Assembly: GCF_014633365.1 (NCBI RefSeq)
Contig: NC_068339.1
Location: 33,117,316-33,181,315 of the forward strand
DNA length: 64,000 nt
From: Diospyros lotus
Taxonomy: Eukaryota; Streptophyta; Magnoliopsida; Ericales; Ebenaceae
Direction of reading: 5' to 3'
A model generated the notes under the pieces. The model had not been told where the DNA came from and made no database searches. It was given only the letters and a program-made list of their open reading frames with translations. Position numbers and translations under genes: made by a program. Positions 22,586-34,180 of this stretch are shown here, piece after piece (positions within the stretch are counted from its first letter, which is position 1; every line of letters begins with the position of its first letter).

Positions 22586-25055
22586 TCACTCAAAGAGTGG
22601 ATTATCCAACCAAGAATCATCCAAAAGAGAAGGCGAAGATTCAGATTCAGATGGCCACTCGGCACTAACATCTATTTCATCGTAATCAACTGGCTTACAT
22701 TTCCCACCCCTACCATTAACAATCGACTGTAACCAGAGATTGCAGTGCACAAAAACAAGATCACTATATCTATCCAGCAACAAAGTGTCGCATTTCTTCC
22801 CATGCATACTCTCGAAGGTGCTCCAGTTCCATCTACACCAGTGAGAAGCACAAGGTTGACTTAGTATCCTCATAGCAGCCCTCTGTAGTGTTGGGATTTC
22901 ATAACCGTAACCAGCCCACCAATCACCTAAGGATACACTATGGCTGATAAGTGTGATATTTTTCAGGAATTAACATTAATAAGAGGGAAAATTATCTCAA
23001 GATGGACTGGTAGGAAGAAACCGCCCATCTTCCTCCCCAAGGTGTAACACAAGTTTAGATGGCACCTGAAGTGCATGTCAAAGGGACTCCATAAGGACAT
23101 CCCAAGGCCAAAAGCATCAATATAACTCACTGAAAATTTTCATTTACCCAATTCCTTGTTTTGGTAAAATGTTGTAAGTTATGAACGTTATTCATCAAAA
23201 TATCAAATGTTAATTTAGGATGTCATTGATGGTACCATTCTGACTGATCTATCATGGTCTTTTATTTAATCAGGAAATAAATACCAGTGCCTTCTTCCAT
23301 CTTCCAAGAGGGCACTCCTCTAAAGAAGAAAGAGCTCAAATCTGGGAGACAGCGGAATTGAAAATTAAATGCAAGGAGAAAAACGCACTTACATGGAGTG
23401 TTCAGTGTCCTTCCCATGATTGCAAAATCAGTTCCCAGAGCACCTTGAGCATTTATGTATACTGGATGCTCTTTGGTTATTTCTCTTTTGTCCTTGTCCT
23501 CTGTAGCCATTTTCATCATGGCTTCTTGAAATCCATTCCTTATTCTTGTATCAACTTTGAAGTTTAATTTGTAGAAAACAGAAGGATTCAGGAAGGCTGC
23601 TGCTGCATGTAGTGGTGAGTGAAGCTGCATATTCCATCTCCTATCAATTATATCCCAAATTGGAACGTATTTTTCTTCAACACCCTTATAGAATGCCTTG
23701 ATCATGACCTTTGCCCTCTCCATTCCCTCAAATATATAGCCCATGGCAGGCATGTCGCCATCTACAATCCTCAGGATTTTAACTAGCGGATCTGTAACAC
23801 TTACAGCTTCACGTGCACACTTCCAAAATCTTTCTGTGTACAACCAGGACTTAATAGCTTGGGCATCATGACGCCTACCAAATGAGGATACCCAGTCTGT
23901 ATGAGAAAACATGTGTTTCAAATTATCCTCCTGAGTCACAATAGACCTCAGGGAGAGGAAATGAGCAATAAATTTAGTGATTTTAGGTCTAATCAATTCC
24001 CTTCCACCTGTGAACTTCTTCATCATATTCAGCATTCCCACATGACTATATAGGTATCTTGTGATGGTAGTTGCCTCTTCTAATATCATACTCACCCACT
24101 CTAGTTTGCTGAAATCTTCCAAGATCTTATTAATACAATGTGAGGCACAAGGAGACCAGAATATTGAAGAGTACTTAGTCATAAGAAGACTTCCAGCATA
24201 GACGTAGCTAGCGGTGCTGTCTGTTATAACTTGAACAACATTTTCTATGCCAACTTCCAAAACAACTGACTCAAGCAACTCAAACAAGTAATGAGCATCA
24301 TCTGCATGGCCAGACACATCAACTGACTTCAGGAATAATGTACCTTTAGGGCATGCAGCAGAAAACACCACAAGTGATTTGTCTTGCCCATCAGACCAGC
24401 AATCACATAAGATTGTGCAACCTGTTTCCTTCCATTCATTTCTCAATCGCTTGTAACACCCATTTATGTCCCCTTTCACTTTTTCCAAGAGCGTGGACCT
24501 CAACTTTTCGTAACTGGGTGCTTTATAGCCCACCCCACACTCTGCAACAGCATCCACCATTTCCTGATAGTACATGGATTTAGCAGCACTAAAAGGAATG
24601 AAGTTATGAAAGAAAAATACAGCAATCTTCTTATCCGCCTCATCTTGTTTCTGCTTTTCACCAGCATCTGAAGCTGGCTGTGCACTTGGGGATGGATGGG
24701 GGAATAACAATGACGGACAAGTGCTACCATGCTGCCCACTGGATCCATGGTTCTGATGGATGCCACCACTAGCAGAGGAACTATTTTGCTGAACATTAGC
24801 TGCCGGATCCACCTTTTGTTTCTTAGGGGTTTTCTGCTTCTTGGGGGTGTTCAATAATGACTGAATCTGGTCCCGCACATCATCTGGGACTTCCGCACAG
24901 GGAACTATGTCTTTGTTTCTGATTTGAGCTAAATGAAACTTCATCCTATAAACTCCTCCACTGAACTCTCGCTGACAATAATTGCACTTTACCTTTTGCC
25001 TTGTTGCATCAACAAGGACACAATGTTCCCAACAGGCATCTCTTCCCCGTACCAT
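22586..25055 (-). CDS. hAT-transposase-derived BED zinc-finger protein, two exons
   Basis: Proposed minus-strand join of exon 1 (25055-23393) and exon 2 (22926-22586), predicting 667 aa. The intron begins GTAAGTGC at 23392 and ends CCTTAG at 22927, and the phase is kept. I start at MVRGRDACWEH (ATG 25055) rather than 23 codons upstream, because the BED finger begins there. Residues C24, C27, H41 and C53 form the BED zinc finger; a lysine-rich KKQKTPKKQK (72-81) may be a nuclear signal; a Ser/Gln/Pro-rich linker follows. About 165-320 matches DUF659 (CDCWSDG at 217-223, VITDSTASY, WSPCASHCINKIL). Exon 2 carries the hAT dimerisation region (LSQPCASHWCRWNWSTF) and an acidic tail ending DNPLFE. 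The long intact frame, a spliced intron and no visible terminal repeats or target duplication suggest a domesticated host gene, likely a DNA-binding nuclear protein. Exact function unknown. Confidence 0.88.
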
Positions 25056-25952
25056 ATCTTCGAATAAGCAGCAGATCCAAAAAGATTCTACTTTTTTTTT
25101 CCCCCCTGGAACATGAATAAACATACCACAAGCATAAATTATGAGTTGTGGAACTAAAAATGCTTTATAGGTTTAGGTCATGCTAGTTTAAATTTATAAT
25201 TGACATTGAAAACCATAAAATTTTAGAGTACATTCAACACTATACCAAAGAATTAAAAAGCCACTGCATAAGTTCGGATAATAGAAGTGACTAAACTAAT
25301 GATTATGTCAAAACCAAAGTCTTGAATCAATAAAAAGTACACTAAATTCAATTAATAAACATTGCTTATGATAAGTTAACTAGGAAAGATACCATAATTA
25401 AGATAGGAATGTGATGGCAATCTTAGCCAAAAATATGTGAGCATAAACTTTTTGGGCTAGTAGAGACAATAAGAGCAAGGTCAAGTAAGATCCACATCTA
25501 TGGCTAGTTACAAGAGGAGTTGATGGAACTTGCTTATTTCCTTATTTGGTTCTTACAAAATCTTTCTCGCACATTGTAAACTAAGATTTTTTAGGAAACC
25601 TGACTAGTAAGCTAATCTTCATATTCAATAATCATCAGGAAAAGGAATTCATATTTTTTTTTTTTTTTTTTTGTTCTAACTTAATGAGCTCATGTGTACA
25701 CCACATGCATTCAGCAGGGAGATTTGTAGGTGATGGCAGGAATCGACATGCAATAGCATACTTAAAGTTTGGTTGAATCTGCTCTCTGAAATGCCTTTCA
25801 GTTGAAAGCTGTTATCCTACAAATAAAAGCAGAGTACAGGATTACAAAATGAGGCAACACCTGATTTATGTCACGACCCTTGGGGTATTATAGGGGCAAA
25901 GCAGTAATTAGTTACATTGTTGGTTAGGAAATGGTGTTAGTTCTGTTGTAGT
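25056..25952. other. Upstream region of the hAT-derived gene
   Basis: No gene. An acceptor-like TTCCAG on the minus strand near 25107 could join an upstream untranslated exon, so the transcript may start further right. A poly-T tract lies at 25651-25671. Confidence 0.35.
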
Positions 25953-26682
25953 CAGTGTTATTAAAGGCGCAAGGCGCACTAAGGCGCACAAGGGTCTTGG
26001 AGCCTGAGGCGCAAGGCGAGGCGCGAGCCTGGTGGAACTAGGCGCAAGTTAATAAAAAAATAAAAATATAGTTGAAGAAAAAGGCATAAAATAGATCATA
26101 ACTTCTAATAATATTTTAACAAGCATGTTATAAAAAAAACCACTCTAAAGACCAAACATTTCTATATTTTCATCATTAGAAGCATCATCTCTAATATCTT
26201 CTTCCACATCATCTACTCCTCTTGTTGGATGATTTCTATGGTTTAAAAGTGTGATGATAGTTTCATACATTTTTTTGGTAGGTAATATACTAGACTTGAA
26301 TTTGCATCTTTCTTTGTTTTAGTGACTTAATATTGCATTTTGTTATTACATGCCTTGAATTTGTTCAATTCTCCCTATCCATCTTTATCTAGATCAAATT
26401 CAATTGGAGCATTTGAAGTAGTAGCCATTTTATTTATTGTCAAATTTGTAGTTGAAGCAATAAATTTAAACCCTCAACAGTAAAAAATTAAATAAAGTAA
26501 CAAACAGTGAAATAAAAAACTTGAAAAATAGCTAAAAAGCCCAAGGCGCGCACCTTGGGCTGAGGCGCACTTGAGGCGCGCCTTTTGGTCTGCGTCCGCC
26601 TGGAAGGCTTTCAGGTGCCCAAGGTGCACCTTGGTGCACCTTGAGCCTAGGCGTGCGCCTAGGCGCGCCTTTAATAACTCTG
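25953..26682. mobile_element. hAT MITE (730 bp) with perfect 8-bp target duplication
   Basis: Terminal inverted repeats CAGTGTTATTAAAGGCGC (25953) and, inverted, CAGAGTTATTAAAGGCGCGC (ending 26682), flanked by GTTGTAGT on both sides (25945-25952 and 26683-26690). The ends are dense in GGCGC/AAGGCGC words and the middle is AT-rich. No transposase. The intact duplication suggests fairly recent insertion. It lies about 0.9 kb upstream of the hAT-derived gene's start codon, so it could affect that gene's promoter or chromatin. Confidence 0.95.
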
Positions 26683-28810
26683 GTTGTAGTGCACCTGGGT
26701 GTTATTCCTAGACTCTACTTCCAGTTGAACAGCCTATAAATAGGCCCTAGTATGTAGAGAAATATATGTTGAAATGATATAGTGAATTCATATTTTCCCC
26801 CCTTACTTTCTCTCTCTCGTTCTTCCTTGTTTTCCCTCTTTTCTCTTGATTTCTGTGCTGTCTCTCCCTCCAATTCTTCTCTGTTTCTCTTCCGAATTCT
26901 TCCAATTTCCTTTCTAGACCCTAGCTAACCCCTAGGGTCGTGACAATTTATAAAATTACTTTTTAGACATTAAGGCTGAGATAGCTCAATTCCAACAGTG
27001 GAAGAAAAAAAAGGTTCAGTTGTCTCCATAAACCACAAAAGGACTTTTATCCCGCCTTTTTCAAAATTTAACCTTCCATAGGGTATCTGAAGTTGAGAAT
27101 GTCCAGGCATAGTAAATGACTTAACATGACAAAGCCTTAAACCCTGACCAAGCCCAAGAAGTAAAATCCATTATGGCTCTAACCAGGACAATCAGAAAAT
27201 CTTTACCTAGATGTGATGTATACATAAGCTGGCAGAATCACAGTGCCAACTATCAGTTTCTAAACTAAGAAGCATGTATTCTGAAATTGGACAGGATAGG
27301 ATGGCACCTGGACACACTGGCACAACAATATGTTTTCATAGTTGGAATCATTTCTCCACACATCATAAATTGTGCGCCCCCCCCCCCTGCGAGGGGGCAA
27401 AAAAAAAACAAAGAAAAAAGAAAACCCTTATGTTACAGTAAGGTTATAAAAGCATCATGATTGGCCATTTGGAAAAATCTTATTTCCAAATAACATGGGA
27501 ACTTCTAGCCTTTCAGTTCCCAAGCATTAAATGTTCAATGTTTAGAGGGACTGAAAGGCATCAAACCACAATATGTTGATTTTAACCATTAGCTGCAATA
27601 TTCTCACATCAATAAATGAAGAACAGAAGTTGAATTTTTAAGGCATCTTCAGTTCCAAGAAAGATGCAAAGAATAGTAAAAAATGTTTGAATGAGTGTCT
27701 AACACATTTGAGGGTGTGTCAACGAGAGCTTGTGTCCAACATAGACATCACACATTCACAAAAATGTCATATTTCATGTGTAATCCATTCTAGAGTAAAT
27801 CCCCCTGGCCCCCTTTGTGCATAGTTCAACTTCAACTGTGTTCCAATCAATTAGGCCCAAAAGAGAAACTTAACCTGTGCATTATAGCAATTAATCTCAG
27901 CTCATATGTTACCATTATTGCAGGAATTCAAATTCTAATTACCTTAACTGAGACAAATACATTCGTTTATACAGAACCAAAACAGCAAATAGAAATACCC
28001 TTCCTCAGATCAAATAAGTCAATAAATAAGTGATAATCTCTGTTCTAATAGAAATAATGAAAATTGTCAACATCAAAGGGTAAATGTACTAGTATCTGTT
28101 AAAACAAGTATGATCATTTAAGAGAAACCAGATACCATTGATGTTCTTTCACGAGCTCTTAAATAGAATTTCTTCACACTCATGGGTCAGAGAGTTAAAC
28201 AATCAATACAAATTTCAAATTTCAAGCTGCAGATGCAGGAAAGTCATCTTAACCTATGTAAATTCAAAACCAATAACTCATAAGCTACCATGTCATAACA
28301 ACATGACCTTCATTATAATATTTCCTTATTGCATCCTATCACAGGCCTGATAAATTAAAAAAAGGCATTATCTAAGCATTATTATTCATGTAAGTGGAAT
28401 AGGATAGAACCTAGAAGAGGAAGAAAGTGATGGAGCAAAAAGAAAGGGCCAGTGTCCAATTATATCAGTATTAGAAACACTGATCCAAACAAATCCATCT
28501 GATTTTGAATCAACTGTGTTGTTTTTCTGCTAGGTGAATCAAATGTATTCAAAAAAGCATCTTTCTTCATCGAACTTGGGAGAAGATAATATTCATCATA
28601 TTATTGCCTTAGTTCCTCTAAAATCAACATTGTACTGGTTTAAGAAAAATTAAGAGCATAAAATAGATTCACCAACTACCATGGATTAAGTGGTAAAACA
28701 TTAAAATTGAAACATTAGTACAATATATTATCTGAATAACATAAACCCTAGAGAATCATGAGACTTCAAAAATATATTTATGTATGTAGATAAGGTGTGT
28801 GTATGTGTGT

Positions 28811-28813
<3 letters not shown>
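26683..28813. other. Intergenic, no gene seen
   Basis: No coding sequence recognised. A C10 run followed by a short G5 run lies near 27376-27398. A CT-rich stretch at 26795-26920 could be a leader or promoter-proximal element, but nothing supports a gene there. Confidence 0.4.

Positions 28814-28847
<34 letters not shown>
28814..28847 (+). repeat. (GA)17 microsatellite
   Basis: Uninterrupted GA dinucleotide run of 34 bases. On the minus strand this is a CT run that could lie in a promoter or 5' leader. Overlapping open frames on both strands are products of the repeat. Confidence 0.97.
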
Positions 28848-28851
<4 letters not shown>

Positions 28852-29473
28852 AGAGGATATCCAGATAAGAAAGAGATGACGCGGGAAACTAACGGCGCTG
28901 GAGAAGTGGAAACTGGACGGAAAAATGAGATCGGCGATGGAGGTATCCGAGGAAATGAAAACCACGGCGATTAAATTAACGAGTCAACTCATCGGCGAAC
29001 CAATTGCGGTGGACTGCGTGGAAATCGTTTTTCCGCTTCACGTGCCCCTTGCGTGCCGTCGTGACTCGGCTATGCTTGGAAGTTGAACTGGGGAACGTGA
29101 GCGGAAATGAAAGGACAGATAATAACGTTGAAAATCAAAAACAAAAAAAATAAAATACAAAAAATGATTTTTAGAAAAAAAAAAATGTTCAAGAAGTGGT
29201 ATCTCAATTGGTTGTAGTGGCGGAGCCACGTTAAGAAAGAGTATTTAAAAAATGTTCAAGAAAGAGTATCTCATTTGGGTGTAGTGGTCAATTTGATTCT
29301 TTCCTATTCAAATTGACTTGAGAATGATTCAGAATCAAACTTTAGTAAGTTTCTTTAATATAAAATTCAACTGGTCTTTTTTTTTAATATGTTATTAATA
29401 CATTACATATTATATAAAAAAGAGAAGAAACCTTACTACATAATAAACCCGCCTCATCGCCTTAGTCATGCCG
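28848..29473. other. Non-coding; GC-richer stretch that may be a distal leader
   Basis: 28850-29100 is less AT-rich than its surroundings and next to the CT microsatellite as read on the minus strand. It could be a 5' untranslated exon or promoter of the hAT-derived gene far downstream on that strand, but no splice pairing can be shown. A phrase AAAATGTTCAAGAA...GTATCTCA occurs twice near 29180-29280. Confidence 0.3.
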
Positions 29474-29598
29474 TCTCTTCTCACTTGCTCTCAAACTACC
29501 ATCGTTGATACCTTTCCCTTTCACTTGGTAATTGGGTCTCTTCTCAGTTGCTCTCAAACTACCATCGTTGATACCTTTCCCTTTCACTTGGTAATTGG
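29474..29598. repeat. 63-bp tandem duplication
   Basis: 29474-29536 and 29537-29598 are the same unit (starting TCTCTTCTCA and ending GGTAATTGG) with one visible substitution, indicating a recent local duplication. Confidence 0.95.
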
Positions 29599-30122
29599 TT
29601 AATAATAATTCATAGTTATTATTAATAATTGGATTGGCAATTTGGCATAAGTCAAATTATTTGATTTAGATGAGGGTGGATAAATTAATTTAGTTCTACC
29701 TTCTGATTTGAGAATGTCTGATTCTTTCCCTTGCAAGTATTTAGTCATAAAATGGGTTTGTTGTGGAGTAGTTCCTTAGTATCCAGTCAAGGACTCATTA
29801 ATGGCATTATCTTGCAACATAAGAATTAATTTTTGTTTAATTTGTGATATTGTAAACTAGAGTATGTCCTGATTTGTGTTTTGTATAGATATTTTTTTTC
29901 TATCTATACATATCTCTTTTACTTAAAAAAAATTGTGTAACTTGATTATGTTAATAAATCTTAAATCACATAAATAATAAATGTTTCTAATGAATTTATT
30001 TGTTTTGTTTGTTACACGATAAATCCTGAAGAAAAAAAGAAGTATAACTCCGTCTTCCATTGATGGTGGTGGCAACACTATGATGTGTCAGTACAAGTTG
30101 AACCTTCTCACTTGACCTCATC
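29599..30122. other. AT-rich non-coding DNA
   Basis: Nothing recognisable between the tandem duplication and the copia LTR. Confidence 0.4.
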
Positions 30123-30515
30123 TGTTACGAAATTGGATCAACAATAAACCACAATCAAACCAATCAACCATACACAAACACTGAATTTATGTAAAAATAC
30201 TAAATTGAGAAAACTACGAGTAGAAAAAATAAAATATCACTAATCAAATATGATAATACAAAAGTGATATAGCTGCAATTAATTCCAGAGCACTTAATAC
30301 CTATTTGTAAACCTAAAATCATCTATGGATGAACACAAGAAACAATATCCTAATCAGAAAATGATTCATGAGAATATTCCTTCAAAATGAGATAAATCTC
30401 ATATAAAATCGAATTTGACAATATCATAATCACAATTAAATTCGAAGTCATAATCACGGTCAAATTAAGAGTCACAATTTCAATCAAATTTGAATTCCGG
30501 ATCACAATTATAACA
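30123..30515 (-). repeat. Copia LTR (left), 393 bp
   Basis: On the minus strand it starts TGTTATAATTGTGATCC right after the polypurine tract AAGGTGGAGAT and ends CCAATTTCGTAACA. It is homologous over its length to 31442-31848 in the same orientation. It is the 3' LTR of the short body at 30516-31441. Confidence 0.88.
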
Positions 30516-31441
30516 ATCTCCACCTTGACACGTAATTTGAACATGGAATTATCCAAAATTCTTTCTTTCAACAAAATCACAAAGAATTAATCTCCAGATA
30601 AATACCAACCAAAACTGCACCACAAGAAATACTACCCAAATCCATAAAAAGTTCACTATAGTGGATATTTTTAGCCACACTTAAAGCATAGCCAGAGATC
30701 AGCCCTAATATATATTTGTTGATCTTAATTAATAACTCCACATTTATTAATATAAATTCCCCTTGATAACTCCACCTTTATCTAAATTCATCCATCCAAA
30801 ATTACACGTATCTTAACTTACAATTGTGAGAATCAAATATTCCGATCTAATAATGGAATATCATATTTTAAGGTAGCTAATACAAAGATTAAATAACCCC
30901 AAATAATCAATAAACAAAATCCCAATAGAAAACAAACTAGAATATTGGATCTGGGCAAAAAAACAAATTTGAATTCGGGTTGGTAGATTGGCTAGTTATA
31001 TATGGCCTAATGGGTTAACCCTGGGCTAACAAAATCTGAAACGGGTTTGGACTTGGTGGTTCGAATCTAACCAGATCTGGATAATTATCTGGGTGTGTTA
31101 AAACAATGGTCTTCTGCAATGGAGAAACCCAATCAGCAATGGTGGTTGTGTTGACGGATGGCAAGCAGCAAGGAAGGGCGATAGTTGACTGCAAAGGAGC
31201 AAGACAATGAAAGCTGGCCAACAATCGACGATGGAAGAGAGAATAGATCGACAACAAGAAGCTCGACAACGACCGACAATGTTCCAATCGACGAAGGAGA
31301 AGGCGGACATGCGGTAGCGGCAGAGGTTGAACGTGCTGGGCAACCTGAAACCACCTGATGCAAATGATGATGATAATGCAGATCCAATGGCTGAGATCAG
31401 CCAAGCGTTGATGGTTTGATCTAACAGCTCTGATACCACTT
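30516..31441 (-). mobile_element. Internally deleted copia body between two LTRs
   Basis: Minus strand: primer site TGGTATCAGAGC (31438-31427) directly inside the right LTR, a leader region to about 30980, then, without gag, integrase or reverse transcriptase, a tail at 30960-30520 that matches the 3' end of the neighbouring copia body (31860-32110). Open frames at 31015-31502 lie in the leader and overlap one another; I do not consider them genes. It is a non-autonomous deletion derivative. Confidence 0.8.
31427..31438 (-). other. Met-tRNA primer binding site of the copia element
   Basis: The minus strand reads TGGTATCAGAGC, the canonical initiator-Met-tRNA primer site, three bases inside the LTR end at 31442. 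Confidence 0.9.
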
Positions 31442-31848
31442 TGTTACAAAATTGGATTGACAACAAACCACAATCAAACCAATCAACCACACACAAACAC
31501 ATAATTTAACGTGGAAAACCCAAATCGAGAAAAACCAAGGGTAGAAAGAACAGAATATCACTAACCAAATATTGGTAATACAAAAGTGATATTGACACAT
31601 TCACTCTGTGTCTGATTTCATGTGATCTAGGCACCTATTTATAAACCTAACATCACCTATGGATGAACCCGGGAAATTATATCCTAATCAGAGCATGATG
31701 CATGAGGATATTCCTCCAGATGAGATAAATCTCACATAAAATTGAATTTGATAACATTGTAATCATAGTCAAATTCGAAGTTATAGTCACGATCAAATTA
31801 GGAAACCCAATCACAGATAAACAAAAATTTTGAGTCATAATTATCACA
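31442..31848 (-). repeat. Copia LTR (middle), shared by two bodies, 407 bp
   Basis: On the minus strand it begins TGTGATAATTATGAC, ends CCAATTTTGTAACA, and has TTATAAATAGGTGCC (promoter) near 31641-31655. It has a primer site on its left side (so it is a 5' LTR for 30516-31441) and copia pol ending on its right side (so it is also the 3' LTR of 31849-33340). Confidence 0.88.
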
Positions 31849-33340
31849 AATTTCCACATTGACTCTAAATCTACAAACGAAATTATCTAGAATTCTTTCT
31901 TCCAACAAAATCACGGAGAATCAATCTCCCTGAAGAATACAAACCAAATCCACACAATGCTTGAATTTTGCAATAGGTAGGGACTTGGTCAACATATCTG
32001 CAGGATTGTCATGAGTGCTAATTTTTCTTACAATAACTTCACCACGAGCAATAATATTAATAAAATCCACACAACGTTCATTGTAGTGAATATCTTCAGC
32101 TACATTCAAAACATATGCAACGAGATCAGGTTCAACATATTTTTTAGGAGGTTTGATATTTCTTTTTGATCTATCTTTAGCAATACAATAATTTGATGGA
32201 CCGACACTTGTTTCTGGACATGACTTGGGGCTTAACTTAATCTGAGATGATAACGATGGCTCAGATGTCTAACTTTTGTCGATTTCAAGCTCCACGTGAA
32301 TATCAGAACTCTGGTGACCTGTAGGGTTAGTTTCTTTTGCAGACGAATCACGAAGTATAGCAATTTCATCAAAAATAACATCTCTACTAATCACAACTTT
32401 AAACGTTTTTGGATCCCATAACTCATAACCCTTAACACTTAACACTAGGCTTAAAACCAAGGAAGAGACATCATTTAGACCTTGGTTTTAATTTCCCATT
32501 ATCAACATGAACAAATGTCAGACATCCAAAAATTTTCAAATCAGTATAATTTGCAAGAGTATCTGACCATAATTCTTCTGGAGTTTTTGTATCAATAGCA
32601 AATGATGGAGACCGATTAATAAGAAAACATGCCATATAAGCAGCCTTGTCTCAAAAAAGACTTAGATAAATTGAAATTAGATAACATACACCGTACCTTT
32701 TCCATCAAGGTTCTGTTCATCCGCTCAGCTACACCATTTTGCTATGGCGTACTTGGAACTGTTAAATGCCTTAGAATTCCTTCTTTCCTACAGAAATCAT
32801 TAAATTCACGTGAACAAATTCTAAATCATTATATGTGTAGAAACGCTTGATCTGTCTATCGATTTGTTTCCCAATCATGGTCTTCCATTACTTAAAAGTA
32901 GCAAAAACTTCAAACCCAGATTTTCTCTAGAAAAATCATCGATGAAAGTCAACATGTATCTGGCACCGCCTGCAGAAGGTACTCTGGCTGGACCCTAGAG
33001 ATCAAAATTGACGTAATCCAATATACCTTTCGTATTGTGAATGCCTTTAGTAAATTTAACCCGTTTTTTCTTACCAAAAATGCAATGCTCATAAAACTCT
33101 AATTTTTCAGTACTCTACTCTTCAAGAAGTCATATTTTGCTCAATTCAGCCATACTTATTTCACTCATATGTCCAAGACACATATGCCATAACTGAGTGA
33201 GATCAGTATCAGATAAAGAAGAAGTAGAAACAGAAGCATCACCTGTAATGGTAGAACCTTGTAAAACATATAATTGACCGTACTATTTTGTGCCTTTCAT
33301 CATAACAAGAGCACCTCTACTGACCTTGATAACTCTGATA
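31849..33340 (-). pseudogene. Ty1/copia pol relic with the reverse transcriptase deleted
   Basis: Minus-strand copia pol read from right to left: integrase core pieces (HNTKGILDYVNFDL, LTFIDDFSR near 32930-33050; KTPEELWSD and LKIFGCL near 32520-32600), integrase C-terminal motif KGYELWDPKTFKVVISRDVIFDE (32340-32450, shown in part), then a short linker and directly the RNase H end (HYNERCVDFINI, NPADMLTKSLP at 31921-32090). The whole reverse transcriptase and most of RNase H are missing, which removes well over 300 codons. Several stops and frameshifts are present. The right end is cut near 33340 by GTCGAC-family sequence. The primer type and LTRs agree with copia; the lineage cannot be set. 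Confidence 0.85.
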
Positions 33341-33344
33341 TTTT

Positions 33345-34180
33345 ACTCTTGTAAGAAGTGTTTTGATAATGACAAGTTATATGCCAAAAATAATTCAAAT
33401 TCAAATACTTGATTATGAGTGTCTCAAAAATCAATTTCAATAATGTTATATTGTTTACATGTTCAAAGAGTACTTGTTATAATTCAACGTTTCAAGAAAC
33501 ATTAAATCATGTTTTTAGGAGATTGGAAAAGCAAAGCATGAATACTTAAATTTTTCTCCAAACACGAGAAATGATGCTTCAAGTGTATCAAAGAATCATG
33601 AGTCTTCAAAAGAACCAAGCTAAAAGAGGTTTCTTTAAAAAATCTAGCATTCTATTGACAAAGTGTATAGGATCTGTCGACTAATAATGATAAACTGTTG
33701 ACAAAAAGGCTTGCTTTTGTCAACTAACAGTAAGTCATTTTGTAAAAAAAAAAATTATTAGTCTCATTTTGTCGACTAAGCTTTCCATGTTGTTGACTAA
33801 GAGCATTTGGTTTTCAATTCTATCGACAGAAAGTTCAAACTGTTGACTATGTTCTATTTCACACTATAAGGTTGTCGACTAACCTATTTTGTTTGTCAAC
33901 AATTTGTTTCTCTGAAACAAATAATGGCTAGTTTTGTTCACATTAAATGCTCACCCAACTACCATCAATAGCTATATTTTTGTCTTCAAGCACCATCATT
34001 TATAAATAAGAGGTTGAAGGAGCATTTAAAGATGCTGAAGAACATTCAAGTCTTACCTATCGAGTGTTTAAAAAACATCGCGCTTTCATTTATCATTGTA
34101 TTTTTCTCTTCCGAGCTCATAAGCTTGAGGGTCTATCCAAGTGATAGGAGGTTGTATTCTTCCTAGTCGAGGACTAGAGG
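33345..34180 (+). repeat. GTCGAC-family LTR-like repeat, copy 4a
   Basis: Plus-oriented: starts near GTGTTTTGATAATGACAAG (33357) and carries a word array at 33650-33910 (TGTCGACTAA, TGTTGACAAA, TGTCGACTAAG). It continues to a TATAAATAAGAGG box near 34000 and a leader with the repeat's usual tail. It ends where the next copy in opposite orientation begins, near 34180. Confidence 0.55.

Noticed and set aside
31015..31502. Overlapping minus-strand frames of 84-134 aa
   Set aside because: They lie in the copia leader and across the primer site and LTR edge, and show no gag motif.
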